Source: Flavobacteriales bacterium (GTDB lineage Bacteria; Bacteroidota; Bacteroidia; Flavobacteriales; BACL11). From it: a stretch of 8,596 nucleotides of DNA. A program made the position numbers and the translations under genes. The DNA is taken from contig JABJNS010000004.1 in the NCBI GenBank assembly GCA_018664745.1, positions 1 through 8,596 on the forward strand, given 5' to 3'. Below the pieces are notes generated by a model, which saw only the letters and a list, made by a program, of their open reading frames with translations, searched no databases and had not been told where the DNA came from. This document shows, in pieces, positions 1-7,488 of this stretch (position 1 is the stretch's first letter; each line of letters starts with the position of its first letter).

Positions 1-1
1 A

Positions 2-2263
2 TATTTTTATTATTTAAAATTAGGTAATGATACTATTGCTTTTTCTGATTTATCAGGAAGTACTTCAAATTTTTCTTTATTTTCTCCCGATTCAAATATG
101 CAATCTTTCTCACTTGAATCTGTTGCGTTTGATAATTTATCTGCAGGTAATTATGTGTTATCAGTAGTTGATTCAAATTATTGTATAATGCTAGATACAA
201 TAGAGGTTCTAGAGCCAGAAGCCTATACAGTCTTTTCTTCAACAACTTATCCATTAATTTGTGCTTCTGATTCGGTAGAATTTTTAATTGATAGTATTTT
301 AGGAGGAAATACAATACTCGATTATTACTTCTTGGGTTATGGAAGTGATACTATAAATGTCCCAGCAGGTTCGTATGATATTTATATAAAAGACTTGCAG
401 TTTGGATGTGAAGACACGCTTTCAGCTACTTGTATTTCCCAATATGAAATTGAATTTGAAAGTACAATAGAGCATATATTGTGTTATGGTGATGCATCAG
501 GAACAATAACTATTGATTCTATTTTTGGAGGAATTTCTCCTTACACAGTTCAATGGGGAGGGGTTAATAATCAGGCGCTTAGTGCAGGAAATTATATTGC
601 TTTTGTTTCTGATAGCTTGGGTTGTACATTAATGCAAGATTTTACAGTTGAACAAGGAGAGCCATTTTCTGCTAACCCTATTTTTTACCCTCCAACATGC
701 AATGGCTTATCGGATGGAGGTATAAAAGTTAATGTGACAGGAGGAATTGGTCCATTAACTTACTACTGGCTAAATGGATCAGGTAATATAGATTCCTTAT
801 ATGGTTTGCCAGCAGGAATATATTCTTTAGTTGTGTCTGATTCGTTATCTTGTGTTGATACTTTATTACTTACATTAAATGAACCAGAGCAAATTGCTTT
901 TACGTATGCTAATTATGAAAATCCTTTGTTATGTAAAGGAGCAATTACAACTATTGATATTAATATTTCAGGAGGAACTGGTCCTTTTTTAGTGCTTTGG
1001 AGTGATGGGAATACAAATGCTCAAAGAGTGTTATCTGCTGGTATTTATACATGTGAGGTTTCAGATACAAATGGGTGTACTACACTCAACACTCAAATTA
1101 TAATTACAGAACCAGATCCTTTTAGTATTCAGAATGTTTTTTATAATGATGCTACATGTGATGCTGGTGGAGATGCTAATATTACAACTTTTGGTGGGGT
1201 AAACCCAATTCAATATATGTGGAGTACAGGAGAAACTAGCCAAAGTATAAGTTCATTGTTAGGGGATAATTATTGGGTAATAGCTACAGATTCTTGCGGA
1301 AATTCTGATACAGCTTATTTTAATTTGTCTCCTTTTGAATTAGTTACTGCTTTAATTTACGATAATGTAATGCATATTGGTTCTATTGAGGTTGACTATA
1401 CTTCAACAGGAGGTCCTTTTTCTTATGAATGGGTTGATGTTGTAGGTAATATAGTTAGTACTGATTCTATAACTTCAAATTTATGTGAGGGAACTTATTT
1501 TGTAACGACAACTGATATTACTTCTAATTGTTCAGTAACGGATACTTTAGTAGCTACTTATTATCTGCCAAATGGAATTATAGATGTAAGTACAACTACT
1601 GTATTTCCTGATGTTGATTTATGGGGTAATCCACCTTATTCTTATGTGTGGGGGACAGGTGATGTCACTCAACATGCTGATATATGTCCAGGTGATCCGA
1701 CTTGGGTAGAGGTAACTGATAATTTAGGTTGTGTGATAAGAGCTAATTTTGATATTGATGCTTTATTAATTACTTTGGATCCTGCTGATTTAATTGTAGA
1801 GTGTAACTTAGAAAATTTAGATGTAGATATTACTGCTGATGCTAGTGGAGGAACTTCTCCTTATACTTATTCATGGTCGAATGGAAGTACAGAAAGTTCA
1901 ATTAATTTAAATTTAAGTCCAGGAAATTATAGTGTTATAGTAATGGATAATAATGGGTGTACTGAAGATACTTCTTTTACTATTGCAACTATGAGTGCTG
2001 AATGTATTCCTAATATTTTCACTCCTAATGGGGATAATATAAATGATACTTGGAGTTTAGAAGATACTTTCTTATATAATGATTCTAAGGTAAGGGTGTA
2101 TGGCAGGTATGGTAAATTATTGTTTCAGTCAGTTGGCTATTCATCCCCTTGGGATGGTAAAAATGAGCAAGGAAATGATGTTCCTAATGGGGTTTATTTT
2201 TACTCTATTGAGATTGGACATGAATTTGATGCCATAAAAGGAAGTGTAACTATACTCCGATAA
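2..2263 (+). CDS. SprB-repeat surface protein with type IX secretion (type B) C-terminal domain, 5'-truncated
   Basis: The reading frame is open from the first bases of the window, so the visible 753 residues are only the C-terminal part; the ATG at 98 is internal and not a credible start. The protein is a chain of about eight SprB-like units of 60-70 residues. Each has a Cys near its start, a GG-x-x-P-Y/F core followed by a W, a turn such as L-S-A-G-N-Y, a V-x-D-x-x-G-C segment and often a closing E-P. Clear units lie at about 473-662, 690-893, 920-1119, 1147-1340 and 1790-2000; those at 1363-1760 are degenerate. The last 86 residues (2003-2260) match the gliding motility-associated C-terminal domain: IPNIFTPNGDN, then V-x-V-Y-G-R-Y-G, PWDGK, G-x-DVPNGVYFYSI and a final K-G-S-V-T-I-L-R. 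In Bacteroidota this domain sends proteins through the type IX secretion system to the cell surface or medium. Role in adhesion or gliding is inferred. No PorP/SprF-type partner gene follows it. Confidence 0.93.
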   Translation, partial: YFYYLKLGNDTIAFSDLSGSTSNFSLFSPDSNMQSFSLESVAFDNLSAGNYVLSVVDSNYCIMLDTIEVLEPEAYTVFSSTTYPLICASDSVEFLIDSILGGNTILDYYFLGYGSDTINVPAGSYDIYIKDLQFGCEDTLSATCISQYEIEFESTIEHILCYGDASGTITIDSIFGGISPYTVQWGGVNNQALSAGNYIAFVSDSLGCTLMQDFTVEQGEPFSANPIFYPPTCNGLSDGGIKVNVTGGIGPLTYYWLNGSGNIDSLYGLPAGIYSLVVSDSLSCVDTLLLTLNEPEQIAFTYANYENPLLCKGAITTIDINISGGTGPFLVLWSDGNTNAQRVLSAGIYTCEVSDTNGCTTLNTQIIITEPDPFSIQNVFYNDATCDAGGDANITTFGGVNPIQYMWSTGETSQSISSLLGDNYWVIATDSCGNSDTAYFNLSPFELVTALIYDNVMHIGSIEVDYTSTGGPFSYEWVDVVGNIVSTDSITSNLCEGTYFVTTTDITSNCSVTDTLVATYYLPNGIIDVSTTTVFPDVDLWGNPPYSYVWGTGDVTQHADICPGDPTWVEVTDNLGCVIRANFDIDALLITLDPADLIVECNLENLDVDITADASGGTSPYTYSWSNGSTESSINLNLSPGNYSVIVMDNNGCTEDTSFTIATMSAECIPNIFTPNGDNINDTWSLEDTFLYNDSKVRVYGRYGKLLFQSVGYSSPWDGKNEQGNDVPNGVYFYSIEIGHEFDAIKGSVTILR

Positions 2264-3152
2264 ATCTTTTTATTTCATCTAATTGATGTGGTTCAAACCA
2301 TTTTGTTTTTTCATCTTTTCTGAACCAAGTGAGTTGACGCTTTGCAAACCTTCTTGTATTTTGTTTGATATTTTCTACAGCTTTTTCAAGAGTACATTCA
2401 TTATTATAGAATGCAAATATTTCTTTGTATCCGACAGTTTTTAGTGCATTTTTATGCTGAAAAGGAATAAGTGATTCTACTTCTTCAAGTAAGCCATTTT
2501 CTAGCATTTTATCTACTCGAGTATTTATTCTTTTATAGAGCACTTTCCTGTCAGTTGATAAGCCAATCTTAACAATTTCAAAAGGGCGTTTTTTTGTTGT
2601 TTCTGATTTGAAAGAAGAGAACCTTTCCCCAGTTGTTTTATAAACCTCCAATGCTCGCAATAATCTTTGAGGATTTTTAGTGTCACAATTTTCAAAGAAT
2701 ACTGGATCTATTTCTTTAACTTTTTCTTGTAGCCAAGAAATTCCTTTTTTACTGAACTCCTCATTAAGTGATTCTCTAATATCAAGAGGAATTTCAGGCA
2801 TTTTATCAAAGCCTTTGCAAATTGCATTGACATATAATCCTGAACCTCCTACAATCACAATAGTATCTTTCGTTTTATGTAGTTCCTCAATTTTTTCAAT
2901 TGTATCTAATTCAAAAGCGCCAGCATTATAATCGTTATTTACTGATAGGTGCTGAATGAAATGATGTTTTACTGTTGCTAGTTCTTTAGAGCTTGGAGGA
3001 GCTGCTCCAATTAATAACTCTTTATAGAATTGTCTGGAATCACATGAGATGATTTCTGTATTTAAACTTTTGGCAATATCAATACTAAGTGCTGTTTTTC
3101 CAATAGCAGTAGGGCCAACAATTATGATAATTCTCTTAGTATTCTTCTTCAT
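2250..3152 (-). CDS. miaA: tRNA dimethylallyltransferase (MiaA)
   Basis: This cytoplasmic enzyme transfers a dimethylallyl group to N6 of A37 in tRNAs that read codons starting with U, the first step to i6A/ms2i6A. From the chosen start it has 300 residues, the usual size for the family. Visible motifs are the P-loop GPTAIGKT (13-20), DSRQ (38-41), the GGSGLYV segment (102-108), NPQRLLRALEVY in the middle, and the C-terminal RRFAKRQLTWFR. The common G-T-A-x-P stretch after DSRQ reads GAAPP here, a mild variant. The frame is open upstream to 3251, but that stretch overlaps the preceding gene in another frame and reads as non-family sequence; the ATG at 3152, or an in-frame ATG two codons earlier at 3158, fits the family N-terminus (K/R-rich, then IIIIVGPT). 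It overlaps the upstream gene by 17 nt, and its TAG stop overlaps the convergent repeat-protein gene by 14 bp. It is the last gene of the minus-strand operon. Confidence 0.96.
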   Translation of the reverse strand: MKKNTKRIIIIVGPTAIGKTALSIDIAKSLNTEIISCDSRQFYKELLIGAAPPSSKELATVKHHFIQHLSVNNDYNAGAFELDTIEKIEELHKTKDTIVIVGGSGLYVNAICKGFDKMPEIPLDIRESLNEEFSKKGISWLQEKVKEIDPVFFENCDTKNPQRLLRALEVYKTTGERFSSFKSETTKKRPFEIVKIGLSTDRKVLYKRINTRVDKMLENGLLEEVESLIPFQHKNALKTVGYKEIFAFYNNECTLEKAVENIKQNTRRFAKRQLTWFRKDEKTKWFEPHQLDEIKRFIGV

Positions 3153-3627
3153 ACTCATTAAATTCATCAAAATCGTCAAAAGCATCTTCAAATGGGTCGA
3201 ATTCTTTTTCAGCTTTAAAAGAAATTTCAGGCGCATCTTCTGGCATATCACCTATTGATTTAATGCATTTTGTTTCTGTAATATCTTCTTCATTCGCTTC
3301 AGTTAGTGTGATGAGAAAACGCCACATCTTCATGAAATCATAAACATATAGTAGTTGCGCACCTTCTTCTGTAAGGATAGAAGATAGAATTACTTCATTC
3401 ATACCAAGCATAGAGTTTTCTTTGTCATCTACACTGAATAATGGGATTTCTTGTAAAAGCTCAAAATCTTCATTGGTCATATAGAAAGAAGCTAACTCAT
3501 TCTTATCTAGCCCGAATGCAGTAATTATTGCTGAATGTAAATCTTCCAAATTGCTTGATGAATCAATTTCAATATCACGAATTATATCTTCCTTGTATTC
3601 TAAATGGACTTGTATTGTACTTTTCAT
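3136..3627 (-). CDS. pRiA4b ORF-3-like (IS1096 passenger TnpR-like) small acidic protein
   Basis: This is a 163-residue soluble protein of unknown biochemical role. It resembles the plasmid pRiA4b ORF-3 family, a domain widespread in bacterial chromosomes. The support is an N-terminal beta-rich part, then NLEDLHSAIITAFGLD (26-41), an S-F-Y-M strand near 47-50, and LLYVYDFMKMWRFLITL (92-108), which matches the family's Y-D-F-G-D-x-W-x-H signature only in part: the residues after YDF are M-K-M, and the usual His is Phe. The last 24 residues (140-163) are a highly acidic tail with Phe or Tyr at 143, 146, 150, 153, 156, 159 and 163. Its ATG overlaps the cca stop as ATGA, and its 3' end contains the miaA start, so it is probably translated by coupling with both. 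Despite the family name, nothing nearby looks like a transposon. Association with tRNA maturation is inferred from position only. Confidence 0.8.
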   Translation of the reverse strand: MKSTIQVHLEYKEDIIRDIEIDSSSNLEDLHSAIITAFGLDKNELASFYMTNEDFELLQEIPLFSVDDKENSMLGMNEVILSSILTEEGAQLLYVYDFMKMWRFLITLTEANEEDITETKCIKSIGDMPEDAPEISFKAEKEFDPFEDAFDDFDEFNEYEEEY

Positions 3628-5045
3628 TTTACAGGGTGTAGGTTTAGTTCTTTTGCTTTTTTAATAATAAACGCTAAAGCTTCTTCTTTGTCATTTTTTA
3701 CAGTTCCATCAAGAATAGCATCTTTAATGGAGGTTTTTAAAATACCAATTTCTCTTCCTGCTGAGATGTTAAATAAATCCATTATTTCTTTTCCGTTAAC
3801 AGGAGGTTGAAAATTTCTTATATGATCTTTTTCTTCAATTTGTTTTAGTTTTTCTCTTACTAATTGAAAGTTTTTTAAGTATTTCTTTACTTTTTTCTCA
3901 TTTTTTGAAGTGATATCAGCATCACAAAGCGTCATCAAATCATCTATGTCATCTCCAGCATCAAAAAGTAAACGCCTAATTGCTGAGTCAGTTACTATGT
4001 CCTGTGCAAGTACGATTGGTCGTAAATGTAGAGTTACCAGTTTTTGAACATACTTCATTTTTTCATTAAGGGGTAGCTTAAGTTTCCTGAAAATTTTAGG
4101 AACCATTTTACCTCCAATAAACTCATGCGCATGAAAAGTCCAGCCATGTCCTTCTTCATACTTTTTAGTTTGTGGCTTGGCTATATCGTGTAGAATTGCC
4201 GCCCACCTTAACCATAGATTATTTGTATTATTACTTATATTATCTAATACTTCAAGAGTGTGGTAAAAATTGTCCTTATGACCGTGTTTCCCAATGAATT
4301 CAACTCCTTGAAGTTTGCATATTAGTGGAAAGAATTGATGCAATAATTGAGTGTTAAATAGTAATTTAAAACCATCTGAAGGTTTGTTGGTTAGAATAAT
4401 TTTATTTAATTCTTCTGTTATTCTTTCTTGAGAGATAATTGATAATCGCTCTGCATTTTGGTTAATTGAAGTTAATGAATTTACTTCAATCGAAAAATTA
4501 AGTTGTGTTGCAAAACGAATAGCACGCATCATTCTCAAAGGGTCATCACTATAAGTAATATCAGCATCCAAAGGAGTGCGAATAATTTTGTTTTTTAAAT
4601 CCTCTTGTCCATTAAATGGATCAATTAATGTGCCGTAATTTTCAGTATTTAATTGAATAGCCATTGCATTAATGGTAAAATCTCTTCTATTTTGGTCGTC
4701 TTCTAAAGTTCCATTTTCTACTATTGGTTTTCGGCTGTTTGATCGATAGGATTCCTTTCGTGCTCCTACAAATTCATACTCCTCACCATTATAGTTAATC
4801 ATAGCAGTGCCAAAATTTTTGAAAACTTTAAGTGTTGCTTTACCTCCTAGTTTATTAGTGACACATTCTGCTAGCTTCATGCCATTCCCTATGCAAACAA
4901 AGTCAATATCAGTTTTTTCTTTTTTTCTTTTTAAGAGAAAATCACGAACAAATCCGCCAACAACATAGGTCGGATAGTTTAGCTCATCAGCAGCTAATTG
5001 TACAATTTTGAATATTGGACTTTTTAAAGCAGAAGAATAATTCAC
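3624..5045 (-). CDS. cca: CCA-adding tRNA nucleotidyltransferase with HD domain
   Basis: The 473-residue protein is a class II nucleotidyltransferase that builds or repairs the 3'-CCA end of tRNA from CTP and ATP, with no nucleic-acid template. Order of parts: the head motif VGGFVRD (29-35); the metal-binding DID carboxylates D46 and D48 in TDIDFV; RRDFTINAMA (120-129), which is the neck/ribose-recognition region; DDPLRMMRAIRFA (167-179); and the nucleotide-selecting E-x-x-x-E region around QERITEEL (206-213). An HD domain follows with H262, the H286-D287 pair and H305/H307, and in some relatives it has phosphatase or phosphodiesterase activity. The start is a GTG at 5043-5045. The N-terminus M-N-Y-x-x-A-L-x-x-P-I-F is typical of relatives, and the next internal Met (residue 56) lies beyond the catalytic DxD. 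The GTG shares its G with the tsaC stop (TAGTG), and the cca stop overlaps the next start (ATGA). A poly(A) polymerase is the alternative, but the low-GC Bacteroidota context favours CCA addition. Confidence 0.93.
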   Translation of the reverse strand: MNYSSALKSPIFKIVQLAADELNYPTYVVGGFVRDFLLKRKKEKTDIDFVCIGNGMKLAECVTNKLGGKATLKVFKNFGTAMINYNGEEYEFVGARKESYRSNSRKPIVENGTLEDDQNRRDFTINAMAIQLNTENYGTLIDPFNGQEDLKNKIIRTPLDADITYSDDPLRMMRAIRFATQLNFSIEVNSLTSINQNAERLSIISQERITEELNKIILTNKPSDGFKLLFNTQLLHQFFPLICKLQGVEFIGKHGHKDNFYHTLEVLDNISNNTNNLWLRWAAILHDIAKPQTKKYEEGHGWTFHAHEFIGGKMVPKIFRKLKLPLNEKMKYVQKLVTLHLRPIVLAQDIVTDSAIRRLLFDAGDDIDDLMTLCDADITSKNEKKVKKYLKNFQLVREKLKQIEEKDHIRNFQPPVNGKEIMDLFNISAGREIGILKTSIKDAILDGTVKNDKEEALAFIIKKAKELNLHPVK

Positions 5046-5587
5046 TATCTAATTTTTTTAACGCTTCCATCTTCATTTATCAGTAGGATAGTTGAAGGGG
5101 TAGACATCAATTCATTTTGGCGCAAATTTACGATATAATCAACATTGTTTTTTATTTCTTCTGAAATTTCTGAAAATTGTTTTGGGGATATATTTCCACT
5201 AATATTTGCAGAGGTAGAAACAATAGCTTTTCCAAATAATTGAATGAGTTGTTGGCAGAAATCATCTTGTACAACACGAATAGCTGCAGAACCATCTTTT
5301 GCTAATAAGTTAGGACTAATCCCTATTGCTTCAGGATAAATTACTGTTGTTGGTTTTGAAGTAATGTCAAAATTAGGAATATTTCCAGTAGTACTTTTAA
5401 GTTGCTTTTTATCAGTAACTAAAGAAATTAGTGCTTTGCTGTCTTGTCTTTTTTTAAGCGCATAGATTTTTTTAATAGCAATAGAGTTTGTAGCATCACA
5501 ACCAATTCCCCAAATGGTGTCGGTAGGGTAAAGGATAATTCCTCCAGCTTTTAATGTGGCTAAAGCTTTATTAATTTCAGTTTGCAT
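5045..5587 (-). CDS. tsaC: L-threonylcarbamoyladenylate synthase (TsaC/YrdC type)
   Basis: The enzyme makes threonylcarbamoyl-AMP from threonine, bicarbonate and ATP, the first step of t6A37 formation in tRNAs that read ANN codons; the TsaBDE complex, not present here, completes the transfer. The 180-residue protein is a single YrdC domain without the C-terminal Sua5 domain, hence TsaC type. Motifs are GGIILYPTDTIWGIGCD (15-31), the basic KKRQDSKAL stretch (45-53) that lines the nucleotide site, KPTTVIYP (78-85), AAIRVV (101-106) and STSANISG (124-131). Two in-frame starts exist. ATG 5587 gives M-Q-T-E-I-N-K-A-L, the usual N-terminus of Bacteroidota relatives, and is preferred. ATG 5602 would add five residues. 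With the preferred start it overlaps the end of the upstream glycosyltransferase gene by 11 nt; with the other, by 26 nt. Its TAG stop shares one base with the cca GTG start. Confidence 0.94.
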   Translation of the reverse strand: MQTEINKALATLKAGGIILYPTDTIWGIGCDATNSIAIKKIYALKKRQDSKALISLVTDKKQLKSTTGNIPNFDITSKPTTVIYPEAIGISPNLLAKDGSAAIRVVQDDFCQQLIQLFGKAIVSTSANISGNISPKQFSEISEEIKNNVDYIVNLRQNELMSTPSTILLINEDGSVKKIR

Positions 5588-6365
5588 ATTTATTGATTCC
5601 ATTCGTGCAAATATGTGTTTTATTTTTAATTGCTAAATCCAAAATAGTATTATTAATATTTAAACCACTTCTTGATGAAATAGTATGGTGAAGATGATAG
5701 CAAACAGCTAAACATTTTAGTTTATGTTTTTGTAGACCACTATTCATTAAACGAACTGATAATTCAGTGTCTTCTTTACCCCATCCAATCATATCTTCAT
5801 TGTACCCATTTATTCTTATAAAATCTTCTCTCCAAAAAGAAAAATTACAACCTCTTGTTCCTTTTAAGTTTCTATTTTGATTGCTAAATAATTCTGATAA
5901 AATAGGTGAGTGTAATGCGTTAAAACGATTACTTATTCCATAGGTGAAAATTGAAAACTTACTGTTTGATTTTAGAATGGATTGCTGAGTAGTTTTTTTA
6001 TTCAAAAAAACTCTACTTCCGTGAATAAAAGCTCCTGCTTTTGCAACTTGAATATGATCTTTTATAAAGTGTTTGTGTAGAACTATGTCTCCATCAATTT
6101 GAATGATGTAATCGCCAGTAGCTTGTGCAATTGTTTTGTTAAGGATAATAGTTTTTCGAAAACCTACATCTTTTTGCCAAATGTGTTTTATCCCTGAATG
6201 AAAGTGCTGAGTATATTTTTCAATTACTTCCTTAGTTTTCTTAGTTGAACCATCATCAGCAATCAATATTTCATTTGGTAAAACACTTTGTTTAAGAATG
6301 CTTAATAAAATAAGTTCCAAAGCTTCTGGCCAATTATAGGTAGCGATTACTAAACTAATTTTCAT
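5577..6365 (-). CDS. Family 2 glycosyltransferase with galactosyltransferase-like C-terminal region
   Basis: This 262-residue GT-A fold enzyme probably adds one sugar from a nucleotide-sugar donor to a surface glycan such as lipopolysaccharide O-antigen or capsule. The N-terminal half shows the GT2 pattern: SLVIATYNWPEAL (4-16), ADDGS (36-40) for nucleotide binding and the metal-binding D-G-D at 91-93 within IQIDGD. The C-terminal half carries the Glyco_transf_7C-type motif GTRGCNFSFWRED (169-181) followed by GYNEDMIGWGKEDTEL (187-202), where W195, E198 and D199 are the typical acceptor/catalytic-site residues. There is no signal peptide or membrane helix, so it acts at the cytoplasmic face. 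The start lies one base after the stop of the upstream GT4 gene, and its end overlaps tsaC. Donor and acceptor cannot be told from the sequence. Confidence 0.92.
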   Translation of the reverse strand: MKISLVIATYNWPEALELILLSILKQSVLPNEILIADDGSTKKTKEVIEKYTQHFHSGIKHIWQKDVGFRKTIILNKTIAQATGDYIIQIDGDIVLHKHFIKDHIQVAKAGAFIHGSRVFLNKKTTQQSILKSNSKFSIFTYGISNRFNALHSPILSELFSNQNRNLKGTRGCNFSFWREDFIRINGYNEDMIGWGKEDTELSVRLMNSGLQKHKLKCLAVCYHLHHTISSRSGLNINNTILDLAIKNKTHICTNGINKYAN

Positions 6366-6366
6366 C

Positions 6367-7488
6367 TTACAATTCAGTATATACTTGCATTATATTCTTA
6401 GCAATTTTATCGTCAGTAAAGTTTTGAGCATATTCAAAACCTTTTTTAGTTATTTTTTCTTGTAGGTCAGTGGAATTTTGAATGTCAAGAATAGCTGCTT
6501 TCATCTCATCAACTGAAAGTGGATTGATGTATTTGGATTCAGGACCCCCTGCCTCAGAAAAACAACCACCTTTGGAAGTTATTACAGGTGTTTTGGAAAA
6601 TAATGCTTCTAAAATTGGAATTCCAAAGCCTTCAAAAATAGAAGGATAAATAAGTATATCAGCACTTTGGTAAATAGCAGCCATTTCTTCTAGATCCAGT
6701 CCTGTTAAAAGAAGAACTCTGTCTGATAAATTATGTTCAGCAATAAAGCGTAAGCACTTTATTTTATAGGTTTTTCCATTACCGATAACCACTAGCTTTT
6801 GATTTGGTAATTCCTTGAGTGTTTTGAGTAATGTGAGGAGGTTTTTACGCTCTTCAATACTACCAACATTAAGTAGGTAATTGCTTGGAAGATTATACTT
6901 ATTAAGTATCTCTTGTTTTTTATTTGCTTTAATTTCTTTTTGAAAGATACTATTACAGCCCTGATAAACTACTTCAATTTTATCTTCAGGAATAAAAAAG
7001 AAATCTATTATGTCTTGTTTAGTTTGTTGGCTTACTGCAATTATTTTATCTGCTCTTTGGCAAGCTGACTTGAATTTTTTATAATAAATTTTCCTGTCAA
7101 TTAACTTAAATAAATGAGGATAACGGATAAAAATCAAATCATGAATGGTAACAACAGTTTTGATATTTGTTTTTTCAATTCCTAAAGGAAGTTCATGACT
7201 TAAGCCATGGTATATGTCAATCTGATTGGTGAATAAATCACGGACAATACTTTTGCTTCTCCAATAGGATTTTAATGCTTTATTGATTAAGGATTGAGGA
7301 GTGCGTACAAAAGTGTTTTTACTATCCTTTAAAAAAGATAAGCGATTGTTGTCTTTATCTTTTGGAGTGTATAAAAAATATTTATTGCTTGGAAAGTAAT
7401 GCGAAAGCACACGAATAGTATCACGGGAATAATTGCCTAAACCTGTGTTGTTTAAAAACGCTCTTTTTGCATCAAACCCTATTCTCAT
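6367..7488 (-). CDS. Family 1/GT4-type glycosyltransferase
   Basis: The 373-residue GT-B fold, retaining-type enzyme is likely to act on a cell-surface polysaccharide or lipid-linked glycan. The N-terminal Rossmann half begins MRIGFDAKRAF with the acceptor loop NTGLGNYSR (14-22) and contains the segment VVTIHDLIFIRYPHLF, which is typical of mannosyltransferase-like GT4 proteins. The C-terminal donor half shows LLNVGSIEERKNL, then IYPSIFEGFGIPILEAL, whose E286 and E294 form the E-x7-E nucleotide-sugar motif. There is no secretion signal or transmembrane segment. The ATG shares one base with the dapD stop (TAATG), and the stop is one base from the downstream GT2 start, so the two transferases probably act in the same glycan pathway. 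Sugar specificity is unknown. Confidence 0.92.
   Translation of the reverse strand: MRIGFDAKRAFLNNTGLGNYSRDTIRVLSHYFPSNKYFLYTPKDKDNNRLSFLKDSKNTFVRTPQSLINKALKSYWRSKSIVRDLFTNQIDIYHGLSHELPLGIEKTNIKTVVTIHDLIFIRYPHLFKLIDRKIYYKKFKSACQRADKIIAVSQQTKQDIIDFFFIPEDKIEVVYQGCNSIFQKEIKANKKQEILNKYNLPSNYLLNVGSIEERKNLLTLLKTLKELPNQKLVVIGNGKTYKIKCLRFIAEHNLSDRVLLLTGLDLEEMAAIYQSADILIYPSIFEGFGIPILEALFSKTPVITSKGGCFSEAGGPESKYINPLSVDEMKAAILDIQNSTDLQEKITKKGFEYAQNFTDDKIAKNIMQVYTEL

Noticed and set aside
2288..2310. Small hairpin TGGT-TCAA-ACCA followed by a T-rich run (+ strand) as terminator of the repeat-protein gene
   Set aside because: The stem is only 4 bp plus a possible G-T pair and lies within miaA codons, where the T-run encodes Lys/Asn-rich residues; it is too weak to call.
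3153..3251. N-terminal extension of MiaA up to 3251
   Set aside because: It runs entirely within the upstream gene in another frame, looks unlike MiaA N-termini, and ATG 3152 (or 3158) gives the normal start just before the P-loop.
3136..3627. Transposon remnant, because the family name refers to IS1096 and plasmid pRiA4b
   Set aside because: No transposase, inverted repeats or target duplications are visible; the gene is embedded by overlaps in a housekeeping operon, so it is a chromosomal member of the family.
4905..4935. Slippage-prone A-runs in the K-R-K-K-E-K codons of cca as a programmed frameshift or phase-variation site
   Set aside because: The frame is intact, the runs are only 6-7 bases, and Lys-rich stretches are normal in an AT-rich genome.
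5585..5615. Possible internal promoter (ATATTTG) upstream of tsaC
   Set aside because: It misses the first T of TAnnTTTG, sits inside the preceding glycosyltransferase gene and has no -33 partner; in AT-rich DNA such near matches are frequent.
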